This document shows positions 46,454 through 56,834 of a stretch of 64,000 nucleotides of DNA, piece by piece (the first letter of the stretch is position 1; every line of letters starts with the position of its first letter). Source of the DNA: Chloroflexia bacterium SDU3-3. GTDB taxonomy: Bacteria > Chloroflexota > Chloroflexia > Chloroflexales > Roseiflexaceae. The stretch covers positions 587,247-651,246 of the forward strand of contig WBOU01000001.1 of assembly GCA_009268125.1 (NCBI GenBank), given 5' to 3'. The notes beneath the pieces are model-generated. The model saw nothing but the letters and a program-made list of their open reading frames with translations, had not been told where the DNA came from and ran no database searches. Made by a program: the position numbers and the translations under genes.

Positions 46454-47868
46454 CCACATGGCTGCTGGCCAATGTTGGCACCCGCGATGTGCAGGTGCAC
46501 GACACGGAGCTTCCCGATGATCTGCGTAATGGCAAAACCTTCTGGGCGAGGAAGCTAGGCGATTATCTCCTCAAACCTGAGATCTACAAAGCATCCCAGG
46601 GACAGATCACCATGCCCATGATCGAAAAGGCCCTGCGCTACCTTGATGTGCCGCGCAGGGCAGAGAAGGGCGAGGGGAGCGACCTCAAAATCGTGCTGTT
46701 CGCCACCGATCAGCCCGAGACCGTACAAGATCACTACCGCAACAACGACACGCTACCCTTTGCGCACCTTATGCGCGAACTGCTGTTTGATCGGTACACG
46801 CTCGCCAAGAAGAAAGATATCTTTATCGAGACTGCGCAGGAACGGCCTTCAGATTATGATCTTATGCACGCCTTCTACAGCACCAGCCTGCCGAAGATCG
46901 CGAAAAACATCCACGCTGGGGATGCTGTCTTTCTGTTGGTGGTGGGCGGCACTCAGCAGATGAACACGATGCTGCTCTTTCTGGGCAGCCAGCAGTTCGA
47001 GGCCCAGGCACACCCGCTGTATGTCTCCGAGGAGAGCAATCGCGCCATTGAGCTTGACATCGCCCGCCAGATTATGGGGGCAACACTGCGCCGCAACCTC
47101 CTTTCGCTGCTTGAAACCTATGCCTACACTAGCGCCCGCGATCTGGTGGTGTCGGCGCAGCTTGCCCAGCCCGAGGCCAGATATTTGATCGATGTGCTCG
47201 AATACGCCGATCTGCGCCGAAACTTTGCCTTCCATGAGGCTATCAAAAAACTGAGAGAGCCGATCAAGGCTCTGCCGAAACATCGCCCCGCGCTTGAGCA
47301 TCTACAGAATGCGATCGATAGCAATGACGAGCGGGTCTGCCTGCGCGAGACCATCTACCTTGCCGAGATCGCCAAGCAGACTGGCGACTGGGCCAGCCTG
47401 CTGGCGCGGCTGCACCGCTTCTCCGAGGGCAGCCTTCAGCTTGCCGCCGAGGCTGCTGGGGTTCGGTGGCATGATAAAGGCCGCAAGAAGTTCCACAAAA
47501 GCTGGTGGAAAGAACATAGCGAACAGGTTGAGACCAAAAGCTCCTTCACAAACGAGGAGCGCGAAATCGACCGCGAGGTTTTGAAAGTGGTAGTGCAGCT
47601 CTTCGCCACCGATGCCGGGCGGGCCGATACGCTGATTGCGGCGCTGGATGTAGTCGGGCGACCAATCGGGCTACGGCATAACATTGTCCACCGCTTCGCG
47701 CCAGTCTCGCAGAAGGAGATCGAGCAGAAGGCTGAGTGCGCTATCGAAGATCTCATCCAGGCAATGCACACAGCCTACCATGCGGCTTTTAACGCACATG
47801 ATGATATGACTTTCGCCTATGGGCAAGTCAATGCGCTCTGTAGGGAGCTGATCGAGGCGATGCTATGA
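46450..47868 (+). CDS. csm6: CARF-HEPN ribonuclease, Csm6-like (first of two)
   Basis: 472 aa, overlapping csm5 by ATGA. The N-terminal half is a CARF sensor: it begins TTWLLANVGTRDVQ, and VFLLVVGGTQQMNTMLLFLG is the ring-nucleotide-binding strand and loop. The C-terminal half is a HEPN domain with the R-x4-H motif at R409-H414 (LRHNIVHRF), expected to cut RNA when cyclic oligoadenylate made by Cas10 binds the CARF pocket. It lies between csm5 and a second Csm6-like gene. Which ring size it senses cannot be read from sequence by eye. Confidence 0.9.
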   Translation: MTTWLLANVGTRDVQVHDTELPDDLRNGKTFWARKLGDYLLKPEIYKASQGQITMPMIEKALRYLDVPRRAEKGEGSDLKIVLFATDQPETVQDHYRNNDTLPFAHLMRELLFDRYTLAKKKDIFIETAQERPSDYDLMHAFYSTSLPKIAKNIHAGDAVFLLVVGGTQQMNTMLLFLGSQQFEAQAHPLYVSEESNRAIELDIARQIMGATLRRNLLSLLETYAYTSARDLVVSAQLAQPEARYLIDVLEYADLRRNFAFHEAIKKLREPIKALPKHRPALEHLQNAIDSNDERVCLRETIYLAEIAKQTGDWASLLARLHRFSEGSLQLAAEAAGVRWHDKGRKKFHKSWWKEHSEQVETKSSFTNEEREIDREVLKVVVQLFATDAGRADTLIAALDVVGRPIGLRHNIVHRFAPVSQKEIEQKAECAIEDLIQAMHTAYHAAFNAHDDMTFAYGQVNALCRELIEAML

Positions 47869-49289
47869 CCATCCTTCTCTGCAATATCGGCAGCCGCGAC
47901 ATCGCGTGGAACAAGCTGCCCGAGATCACCGGCAGAAGCTCGCGAGCAAGCGGCCAGCAGCTCCTGGCGCAGCTCGACGCGCTGGCCGCGCGCGTGCGGC
48001 TACCCATGGTTGGCAAGGCGCTGCGCTCTATCCAGGGAAAAGGAGCCATTGACCAGGTCATCCTGATCGCGTCCGACCAGGGCGACGCGCCTGCCAGCGA
48101 GGGCGACCGGAAGGCCTGGGAGTCGGACACCATTTTTATCGCGCAGGCGCTGGCGCGGCTGCTGGCCATGGGCGTGGATGGCTGCGCGCCGATCGTGCCC
48201 GAGCGCATCGCGGTGTGGCTGATCGGCGCGGGCGACGAGGGCCGCGACCCGTCGGACTACGACGGCGTGCGCCGATTCCTAGAGGCGCAGCTGCCCGCCC
48301 TGGCGCAGCAGCACCCCGAGGGGCCGGTGTACCTAGAGGTGACGGGCGGCACCCCGGCCATGAGCATCGGCCTGCTGATCGCGGGCAGCGCGGTGTTCGG
48401 CGACCGCGCCACCGCGCTGTACATCCAAGAGCGCTACGAGCAGCCCGCCACGCTGAACACCAGCCGCCGCCTGGCCGCCGGGCCGCTGCGCTCGGCGCTG
48501 CGCAGCCACGCCCGCAGCTACGACTACAGCGCGGCGCTGGCGCTGCTGAAGGAGCACCGGGGCAGCATCACCGATAGGCTTCACACCGGCGCCGCCGAGG
48601 CGCTGGAGGCGCTGCTGGGCTACGCATCCTGCCGCTTCAACTTCGACTTCCCAGGGGCGCACGCGGCGCTGGGCGGCGGGGTCGACCGCGCGGGCGATGG
48701 CCGCTGGCGGGCCGAGCTGCTGGCGCTGCACCACGAGGTGGCCCGCCCCGACCGCGAGACCACGCTGGCCGAGGTCTTCTACGGCGCGGCGGCGCGCTTC
48801 GACACCTGCGCCTGGGCCGACTTCTTGACCCAGGTGGTGCGCTTTCAGGAGAACGCGTTTCGCACCATGTGCCTGCAGCGCGGCGTTCGGTTCCTTGATT
48901 TCTCTGGCAACCCCGTAGACGATGGGGCAAAACTCGATATGGCGTGGGCCGCACAGGTGGGCTTTAGCCCTCGTTCCGACATGCTGGGCCGCACGGGCAT
49001 GGAGCGCCTGATCGAGCACCTGGCCCGCCGCAGCGGCGAGAACATCCGCCCAACCATGGCGCTGCTGGGCGAGCTAGAGGGGCTGGCGCGGCTGCGCAAC
49101 GGCCTCACCCACTCGCTACGGGGCGTGCACGAGAGCGACCTGGCGCAGGCGTTTGGCGGCAGGCAAGCCGCCCAGATCCTGCCGCACCTGGCGGCATGCC
49201 TCACGGCCCTGACTGGGCGCACGCCCAGCGCCACCACGCCGTTCCAGCGGGTCAACGCGCTGGTCGGCAGGCTGCTGACCGAGGCCTAG
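47865..49289 (+). CDS. csm6: CARF-HEPN ribonuclease, Csm6-like (second of two)
   Basis: 474 aa, overlapping the first csm6 by ATGA. Same layout: CARF half starting TILLCNIGSRDIAW, with VYLEVTGGTPAMSIGLLIAG as the nucleotide-binding segment, and HEPN half with R411-H416 (LRNGLTHSL). Overall similarity to the first copy is modest beyond these motifs, and its codons are much more GC-rich, so the pair looks brought together rather than freshly duplicated. Two sensors may differ in ring size or in how they degrade the signal. Confidence 0.9.
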   Translation: MTILLCNIGSRDIAWNKLPEITGRSSRASGQQLLAQLDALAARVRLPMVGKALRSIQGKGAIDQVILIASDQGDAPASEGDRKAWESDTIFIAQALARLLAMGVDGCAPIVPERIAVWLIGAGDEGRDPSDYDGVRRFLEAQLPALAQQHPEGPVYLEVTGGTPAMSIGLLIAGSAVFGDRATALYIQERYEQPATLNTSRRLAAGPLRSALRSHARSYDYSAALALLKEHRGSITDRLHTGAAEALEALLGYASCRFNFDFPGAHAALGGGVDRAGDGRWRAELLALHHEVARPDRETTLAEVFYGAAARFDTCAWADFLTQVVRFQENAFRTMCLQRGVRFLDFSGNPVDDGAKLDMAWAAQVGFSPRSDMLGRTGMERLIEHLARRSGENIRPTMALLGELEGLARLRNGLTHSLRGVHESDLAQAFGGRQAAQILPHLAACLTALTGRTPSATTPFQRVNALVGRLLTEA

Positions 49290-49577
49290 CGGTCGCGGTA
49301 GGCTTGCACCTTAACAGCACAGAATGTATAGACGATCCGATGTCGCGGCGCGGCATCACGGCGCGGGCAGGCTTTGTGCCCGCCCCCATCGGGTGGGGCG
49401 GTATTGCGTGGCAGAATGCCGCACCGCCCCACGCCCACCCATCCCATGCGGCGAAGGTGCCGCGCGTGCAAACTGGCCATAATCAAGCTTGTTCACGGCA
49501 GGCCCGCCGTACCAGAACGTCTTCTTTTCCCATACCCTTTGCCTACCATCACATGAATCCTCGAAAGGGGGAACACC
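49290..49577. repeat. Intergenic region with GC-rich hairpin, before cas6
   Basis: 288 nt between csm6 and cas6. GTGGGGCGGT (49393-49402) pairs with ACCGCCCCAC (49423-49432), and inside it GGCA pairs with TGCC. Just before it lies GGGCAGGCTTTGTGCCCGCC, a small repeat-type hairpin also seen near 56885. It may end the csm operon; a separate cas6 promoter was not found by eye. Confidence 0.5.
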
Positions 49578-50390
49578 ATGCCCACCGCACTCGTCCTCAG
49601 CATCCGCCCGCAGGTGGCGGCGGATGTGCCCGCCCACCTGGGCCGCGCCGCCCACGCCGCCGTGCTGCGCCTGATCGGCCAGCACAGCCCGCCGCTGGCC
49701 GCCCGCATCCACGACGAGCTTGGCCCCAAGCCGCTCACCGTCTCCAGCGTCAGCGGGCTGGCCGGGCGCAGCCCCACCGCCCGCGTCAGCCCCGCCCAGG
49801 CCCACAGCCTGCGCGTCACCCTGCTCACCCCCGAGCTGGAGCAGGCCGCCGCCGGGTGGGAGGCCGCCGCGCTGCCGCCCATCGACCTGGATGGCCACCT
49901 GTGGCAGGTAGAGGCCGTGGCGCGCACGCCCGAGCAGCACCCCTGGGCGGGCAGCGCCAGCTACGAGCAGCTGGCCGGCCCCGCGCTGGCCCGCGCCGCC
50001 GACCCGCCGCGCCGCTGGGACATCGAGTTCGCCGCGCCCGTCACCTTCCGCCAGCGCGGCATGAACGCCCCGCTGCCCACGCCCGACCTGGTGTTCGGCA
50101 GCCTGCTGGAGAAGTGGAACGCCTTCGCGCCGCTGGCCCTGCCCGAGGAGGTGCGGCGCTTCGCCAGCGAGTGCATGGCCGTCAGCCGCTTCGAGCTGCG
50201 CTCGGCCCCGGTGCCCGCCAAGGCCGGGGCCATGCAGGTGGGCGCAGTGGGACTGTGCAGCTACACCGCCGTCAACCGCGACCACTACTGGATGGCCTGC
50301 GTGGATGTGCTGGCCCATCTGGCCTTCTACAGCGGGGTGGGCGCGGCCACCACACGCGGGCTGGGCCAGGCCCGCCTGCGCGAGGGCTAG
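49578..50390 (+). CDS. cas6: Cas6, CRISPR repeat endoribonuclease
   Basis: 270 aa, with AAAGGGGG upstream of the ATG. Cas6 cuts the repeat in pre-crRNA to leave an 8-nt 5' tag. The N-terminal ferredoxin fold has RIHDELGPKPLTVSSV, with candidate catalytic H45. The C-terminal domain ends VLAHLAFYSGVGAATTRGLGQARL, the Gly-rich loop of Cas6. It is the only Cas6 in the window; since both arrays have the same repeat stem, it probably processes both transcripts. Followed 20 nt later by cas1. Confidence 0.94.
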   Translation: MPTALVLSIRPQVAADVPAHLGRAAHAAVLRLIGQHSPPLAARIHDELGPKPLTVSSVSGLAGRSPTARVSPAQAHSLRVTLLTPELEQAAAGWEAAALPPIDLDGHLWQVEAVARTPEQHPWAGSASYEQLAGPALARAADPPRRWDIEFAAPVTFRQRGMNAPLPTPDLVFGSLLEKWNAFAPLALPEEVRRFASECMAVSRFELRSAPVPAKAGAMQVGAVGLCSYTAVNRDHYWMACVDVLAHLAFYSGVGAATTRGLGQARLREG

Positions 50391-50410
50391 CAGAAAGGAG
50401 CCAGAACGTT

Positions 50411-51430
50411 ATGTCCACGCTCTACCTGGTCGAGCAGGGGGCCGCGCTCCACTGCGATGGGGAGCGCCTGATCGTGAGCAGCGGCGAGGCGGTGCTGCAG
50501 AGCCTGCCGCTGGCTCGGCTGGAGGACGTGGTGGTGTTCGGCAATGTCGGCATCACCACGCCCGCGCTCAAGCGCCTGCTCGACGCCTCGGCCACCGTCA
50601 CGTTTCTGACGGTGCATGGCCGCTACCACGGGCGGCTGGTGGGCCGCGCCTCGGCCCATGTCGAGCTGCGCCGCGCCCAGTACCGCCGCGCCGACGACGC
50701 GGCCTGGGCGCTGCATGCCGCCCAGCAGTGCGTGGCGGGCAAGCTGCGCAACTGCCGCGCGCTGCTGCAGCGCTTCGCCCGTGGCCGCGCCAGCCCGCCC
50801 GAGGCCACCGAGCAGGCCAGCCAGCAGATCGAGCAGTGGCTGGCGCGCGTCGAGCGCACCACCAAGCTCTCCAGCCTGCTGGGGGTGGAGGGCAGCGCCA
50901 CAGCCTGCTACTTCGGCGGCCTGCGCGCCCTGCTGGATGAAAGCTGGGCCTTCAACAGCCGCAACCGCCGCCCGCCCACCGACCCGATCAACGTGCTGCT
51001 CTCGCTGGGCTACACGCTGCTGAGCCACAAGGTGCTGGGTGCGGTGGAGGCGGCGGGCTTCGACCCCTACCAGGGCTTCCTGCACGCCAACGAGTACAAC
51101 CGCCCGTCGCTGGCGCTGGATCTGATGGAGGAGTTCCGCCCGCTGCTGGTCGATTCGCTGGTGCTGCGCTGCTGCGGCGATGGCCGGATCACGCGGGAAG
51201 ACTTCCAGCCCAGCGACGACCCCGACCACCCGATCGTGCTGCTGGATGCGGGCAAGCGCCGCTTCGTGGCCGCCTTCGAGGAGCGCATGCGCACCATGCT
51301 GACCCACCCCGAGGGGGCCGACGGCAGCCCGGGCAAGGTGAGCTACATGCGCTGCCTGGATCTGCAGGCGCGGCGCATGGCCCGCTGCGTGCGCGAGGGT
51401 GGCGACTATACGCCGTTTACCGCCCGCTAG
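50411..51430 (+). CDS. cas1: Cas1, CRISPR integrase
   Basis: 339 aa, starting at ATG 50411 with AAAGGAG about 11 nt upstream; the same frame stays open far upstream, but that stretch lies over cas6 in another frame. Cas1 joins new spacers to the leader end with Cas2. Catalytic residues: E160 (LLGVEGSATACYF), H225 (GFLHANEYNRP) and D237 (LALDLMEEFRP). N-terminal beta domain with TLYLVEQGAALHCDGERL. No reverse transcriptase fusion. It serves two near-identical leaders in this window. Confidence 0.96.
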   Translation: MSTLYLVEQGAALHCDGERLIVSSGEAVLQSLPLARLEDVVVFGNVGITTPALKRLLDASATVTFLTVHGRYHGRLVGRASAHVELRRAQYRRADDAAWALHAAQQCVAGKLRNCRALLQRFARGRASPPEATEQASQQIEQWLARVERTTKLSSLLGVEGSATACYFGGLRALLDESWAFNSRNRRPPTDPINVLLSLGYTLLSHKVLGAVEAAGFDPYQGFLHANEYNRPSLALDLMEEFRPLLVDSLVLRCCGDGRITREDFQPSDDPDHPIVLLDAGKRRFVAAFEERMRTMLTHPEGADGSPGKVSYMRCLDLQARRMARCVREGGDYTPFTAR

Positions 51431-51474
51431 ACCTACCGTGCGCCGGGGCGATGGCCGTGGCGTACCCCACCACC

Positions 51475-51756
51475 ATGCTCTATCTCATCTCCTACGACAT
51501 CTCGAACGACCGGCGGCGGCAGAAGCTGGCCAAGCTGCTGGAGGGCTTCGGCCAGCGGGTGCAGTGGAGCGTGTTCGAGTGCGATCTCGACCAGCGCGAG
51601 TATGGCCTTCTGGCCAAAAAGCTGAAGAAGGTTGTGCGCGAGAAGGAGGGCGACAACCTGCGGATCTACCGCCTGTGCGCCACCTGCGCCCAGCAGACGG
51701 CGATCATCGGCAGCGGCCCGGCGGTCGAGCAGCGCCAGGATGTGTACATTGTCTGA
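51475..51756 (+). CDS. cas2: Cas2, adaptation protein
   Basis: 93 aa if it starts at MLYLISYDIS (ATG 51475), which matches the usual Cas2 N-terminus; an in-frame ATG at 51451 adds 8 residues, and neither has a good ribosome site. The ferredoxin fold has YDISNDRRRQKLAKLL, with the conserved first-strand Asp, then GQRVQWSVFECDL. It forms the Cas1-Cas2 integration complex and directly precedes leader 2. Confidence 0.94.
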   Translation: MLYLISYDISNDRRRQKLAKLLEGFGQRVQWSVFECDLDQREYGLLAKKLKKVVREKEGDNLRIYRLCATCAQQTAIIGSGPAVEQRQDVYIV

Positions 51757-51818
51757 ATAGGCTCAAAAGCGCATTGGGATGCGGAAAAGTGCCCACAATA
51801 CCACATGTGACCTAGGCC

Positions 51819-51954
51819 AATATGCCGCGCTTGGCTCTGCAATGCCTGATAACACCGTTTTCTTTGACTGACGTTAGGAAAAATCGGCCAATTTTGGCCA
51901 TGCCGCGCAAATCGACTTGCCAAGGGCGTCCCAATGCGCTAGAATAGGGGCGCT
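51819..51954 (+). promoter_or_regulatory. CRISPR leader 2
   Basis: Closely similar to leader 1 over about 136 nt, from AATATGCCGCGCTTGGCTCT to the first repeat. Promoter: TTGCCA (51917-51922), 17-bp spacer and TAGAAT (51940-51945). The 16-bp palindrome of leader 1 has one mismatch here, and the inverted repeat around the -10 is broken on its right side. Confidence 0.85.
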
Positions 51955-54900
51955 CTCGGAATAACCTAATCCTCGCGAGGGGATTGAAACAATCATCAAA
52001 CTCATCATCTACGTCAACGTAACGCTTAATCTCGGAATAACCTAATCCTCGCGAGGGGATTGAAACCATTGCGCTTCTCAACATTGGACAGCGCACGAAC
52101 AATCTCGGAATAACCTAATCCTCGCGAGGGGATTGAAACTCATTCGCCCATACCACTACCCACACACCTGCATTTTCTCGGAATAACCTAATCCTCGCGA
52201 GGGGATTGAAACTACCAGATACAACTCTGGTGTTCATCGGATACAGTAACTCCCTCGGAATAACCTAATCCTCGCGAGGGGATTGAAACAAAGTTGGAGC
52301 GTACGTTTTACACCGTCGCATACGGTGTCTCGGAATAACCTAATCCTCGCGAGGGGATTGAAACTTCGTAAAGTTTGGCGACCATCGCATAGATTTGCTC
52401 GGAATAACCTAATCCTCGCGAGGGGATTGAAACATCGCAACCGAGACGCTGCCCGCGCTCGCGCGAATGCTCTCGGAATAACCTAATCCTCGCGAGGGGA
52501 TTGAAACCATGCAGCCGAGTAATCCGTCGTGTCACCGCTCTCCTCTCGGAATAACCTAATCCTCGCGAGGGGATTGAAACTGGCCAGCGCCGCCGGGATG
52601 TAGATCTGCTCTAGATGGCCTCGGAATAACCTAATCCTCGCGAGGGGATTGAAACGTAATGATTGCGGCGATGCGTTCCGTTGTTGCGGAGATGCTCGGA
52701 ATAACCTAATCCTCGCGAGGGGATTGAAACGTTAACTAACGCTCTGGCCGATCTCAGCTACAATCTCGGAATAACCTAATCCTCGCGAGGGGATTGAAAC
52801 GAAACGACTTGAAGGGCTGCCAAGCTCCCTGCCGTCGTGTATCCTCGGAATAACCTAATCCTCGCGAGGGGATTGAAACATAAGGTCTATCAGAACTTCC
52901 GTGTTAAAATTATCGTAGCTCGGAATAACCTAATCCTCGCGAGGGGATTGAAACGTACTGAATCAATTTGCGCCGCTGCGCTGTGTATAGAGCTCGGAAT
53001 AACCTAATCCTCGCGAGGGGATTGAAACTTCACTTTTCCGACTTGGTGGAGAAATCAGAGTTTGTAGCTCGGAATAACCTAATCCTCGCGAGGGGATTGA
53101 AACGCATTGGAAGGTAAGCCTTGAAAGAATCCACCCCGAGTTCCTCGGAATAACCTAATCCTCGCGAGGGGATTGAAACTGGGTGTACGTGTTCGTCCGG
53201 GGTGCCCATTTAGGCCTCGGAATAACCTAATCCTCGCGAGGGGATTGAAACTTTCCCACCTCGATACCGTTCACATGCAGTGTACGAGTTGCTCGGAATA
53301 ACCTAATCCTCGCGAGGGGATTGAAACACCAAGATTTTTTAAATAATCATAGGCAGTACTAATCTCGGAATAACCTAATCCTCGCGAGGGGATTGAAACA
53401 GTCCTATGGTGGTCAGCAATTGGCCAAAATGATTGCTGACTCGGAATAACCTAATCCTCGCGAGGGGATTGAAACTTTCATAACAGCCAGCTGTTCGGCA
53501 GCCTTCTGATATAGACTCGGAATAACCTAATCCTCGCGAGGGTATTGAAACCCCAGCAGCATGCGCTCGTCCAGATCCTCCAGATGAGCCCTCGGAATAA
53601 CCTAATCCTCGCGAGGGGATTGAAACTTCGCACTGGAGATGCAGAGCGCAGCGGCATGGCAGCTCGGAATAACCTAATCCTCGCGAGGGGATTGAAACAA
53701 GCGCTGCCCGGTGGAGAGATAGCCCGAGCGATTCTCTCTCGGAATAACCTAATCCTCGCGAGGGGATTGAAACCGAAGTTGCGGTCGTCGGCCTGTGGGC
53801 CGCTGGCCGCGCTCGGAATAACCTAATCCTCGCGAGGGGATTGAAACTCAAACAACACACAGTGTGCGAAGCCGAGCTTTGCGGCCTCGGAATAACCTAA
53901 TCCTCGCGAGGGGATTGAAACCTACTCTTCGTCTTCGCTGTCTTCCTCGGGGAAGAGTTCCTCGGAATAACCTAATCCTCGCGAGGGGATTGAAACGGCA
54001 ACCGCCTGCAGGTCGCAAACGATATCTACCTCGCTCGGAATAACCTAATCCTCGCGAGGGGATTGAAACTGGCTCATGAAAAGCATCACCTTTGGCGTGA
54101 TGCCGACACTCGGAATAACCTAATCCTCGCGAGGGGATTGAAACCTATAAGCCCAGATCGTTTAGACGCAGTGGCAGGATCTTCTCGGAATAACCTAATC
54201 CTCGCGAGGGGATTGAAACGTAGGGGAATATTATAACCATGCTCGGCAAACTTTCGCTCGGAATAACCTAATCCTCGCGAGGGGATTGAAACGCACATGT
54301 TCGCCGCGCGGCCCGACTACGCGGCCCTGGCCCTCGGAATAACCTAATCCTCGCGAGGGGATTGAAACCCAGATAGAGCGGGCGGTGCTTGGCGAGGCTG
54401 AAAGGCTCGGAATAACCTAATCCTCGCGAGGGGATTGAAACCGATTGGTCCGAGGACCGATGCGATCAGCTCGATCTGGCTTGGAATAACCTAATCCTCG
54501 CGAGGGGATTGAAACGCTGGCGATCTCGCTCATTCAGGCGGCGCACCTCGCGCACTTGGAATAACCTAATCCTCGCGAGGGGATTGAAACCTGGAAGTCC
54601 TCGCGCACGTAGAAGGTGCGACCCTCGGGCTTGGAATAACCTAATCCTCGCGAGGGGATTGAAACCCGCACCATGTGGCCGCCCTTGAGCCGCCGCACCC
54701 GCACTTGGAATAACCTAATCCTCGCGAGGGGATTGAAACGGTCGAAGTAGGCGTAGCGGTTGCCCGTGGTGTTGCCGCTTGGAATAACCTAATCCTCGCG
54801 AGGGGATTGAAACCCAGATAGAGCGCGACTGGCGGCGGGTGGTGTAGCTACGATCCTTGGAATAACCTAATCCTCGCGAGGGGATTGAAACCCAGTGCAT

Positions 54901-56834
54901 GAATGTCTTTGCTCTTCATGAGGCTACTCAGGCTTGGAATAACCTAATCCTCGCGAGGGGATTGAAACGGCTACAGCGCAGATGCCAGCAAGAGCGCATT
55001 TCAGGCCCTTGGAATAACCTAATCCTCGCGAGGGGATTGAAACGTAAATACCAGCACTATCCGTAAAATACATGTCAGCTCGGAATAACCTAATCCTCGC
55101 GAGGGGATTGAAACCAGGCAACGGCCAGCAGGGGCAGGATGGCCAGCAGGCTCGGAATAACCTAATCCTCGCGAGGGGATTGAAACACATCGCCGCTCGG
55201 GGCCTCGATCTTGTCGCCGACCTTCCTCGGAATAACCTAATCCTCGCGAGGGGATTGAACCCCCCCGCCACGCCCCACGGGGCGCGGGCATCCCCCGCTC
55301 GGAATAACCTAATCCTCGCGAGGGGATTGAAACAAAAATTATACGTGATTAGGACGCGCAAGATCGTGGTTTGCTCGGAATAACCTAATCCTCGCGAGGG
55401 GATTGAAACCTTTCCTGTGGCCGTTGCTGAAACAGCAATACGGGCCTGCTCGGAATAACCTAATCCTCGCGAGGGGATTGAAACTGGAAGGTCTCGACCG
55501 AGCCCGTCAGCGACTCCATCCTCGGAATAACCTAATCCTCGCGAGGGGATTGAAACGGATTTTTATGGCCTATCGGCTCCAGCTCCAGCTCCCAACTCGG
55601 AATAACCTAATCCTCGCGAGGGGATTGAAACGCTCCATCTTCGCAGAGAGATCCTGTACGCTCCGAGCCGCTCGGAATAACCTAATCCTCGCGAGGGGAT
55701 TGAAACTCATTTTCAACGTTTGTCGATAGCCCCGCATTCGATGGCCTCGGAATAACCTAATCCTCGCGAGGGGATTGAAACGTTTGCACCGATATCGAAG
55801 ACCACATCACCTGGTTTGCTCGGAATAACCTAATCCTCGCGAGGGGATTGAAACAATCTACTGTAACAGTAGATCCTACATCAACAACATAGCTCGGAAT
55901 AACCTAATCCTCGCGAGGGGATTGAAACTCCGCTGTTGACGATGTTGTAGTTGACGCCAGGACCAATTCTCGGAATAACCTAATCCTCGCGAGGGGATTG
56001 AAACGTTTCGGTGAAAGCTCGAAAGCTCAGGCGTTTGTACCTGCTCGGAATAACCTAATCCTCGCGAGGGGATTGAAACAGTCTGTTAATGACGGCGATC
56101 CGGTGAACACCGCAAATCTCGGAATAACCTAATCCTCGCGAGGGGATTGAAACGGATGCGTAGGATGGGCAGGCGAGGGCGATACATCCGGCTCGGAATA
56201 ACCTAATCCTCGCGAGGGGATTGAAACGTCTAGGCCATGTTATAGTAGGCCCAGCAGATCCTCTTGGACTTGGAATAACCTAATCCTCGTGAGGGGATTG
56301 AAACCTTGGATAAGATGGGTTAACATCCAATCAGCATACTCCTCGGAATAACCTAATCCTCGCGAGGGGATTGAAACCTCAGGATACGGGTCTGGAGCTG
56401 GGTGGGTAGGCGCTGGGCGCTCGGAATAACCTAATCCTCGCGAGGGGATTGAAACGTGACCATGAGCGGGTGTTGATAGGGCCGCTCGTAGAGGCCTCGG
56501 AATAACCTAATCCTCGCGAGGGGATTGAAACGTGACCATGAGCGGGTGTTGATAGGGCCGCTCGTAGAGGCCTCGGAATAACCTAATCCTCGCGAGGGGA
56601 TTGAAACATAAAACCGTACAGGGCAGCTATAAAGCCGACTCCCATAAATCGGAATAACCTAATCCTCGCGAGGGGATTGAAACATGATTGTGGCGTACAC
56701 AATATACGTCGCGATGTCTGCCTCGGAATAACCTAATCCTCGCGAGGGGATTGAAACCGTAATCCAGCAGATGCCCACCCGGCCCATTTCCGCATAAACT
56801 CGGAATAACCTAATCCTCGCGAGGGGATTGAAAC
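51955..56834 (+). CRISPR. CRISPR array 2, 66 repeat units
   Basis: 36-bp repeat starting CTCGGAATAACCTAATCC and ending GAGGGGATTGAAAC; it differs from array 1 at one base (A for C at position 9/10). Spacers mostly 36-43 nt. Eight successive units (54480-55008) start CTTGG, as does 56269, which also has a CGTGAG variant. One spacer is present twice in a row (56456-56495 and 56532-56571). Variant units: 53516 (T within the G run), 55226 (GAAC and a C run), 56648 (starts ATCGG). The leader and cas1-cas2 are at the left end. Confidence 0.99.

Noticed and set aside
49196-50410. N-terminal extension of the Cas1 frame
   Set aside because: It reads across cas6 in a different frame; ATG 50411 has a ribosome site and matches the normal Cas1 start.
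50411-51430. Reverse transcriptase fused to Cas1
   Set aside because: Normal Cas1 length and start; no RT motifs in or near the gene.
52234-55729. Open frames across array 2 with repeated ARGLK or NPLARIRLFR motifs
   Set aside because: Same artefact of the array 2 repeat.
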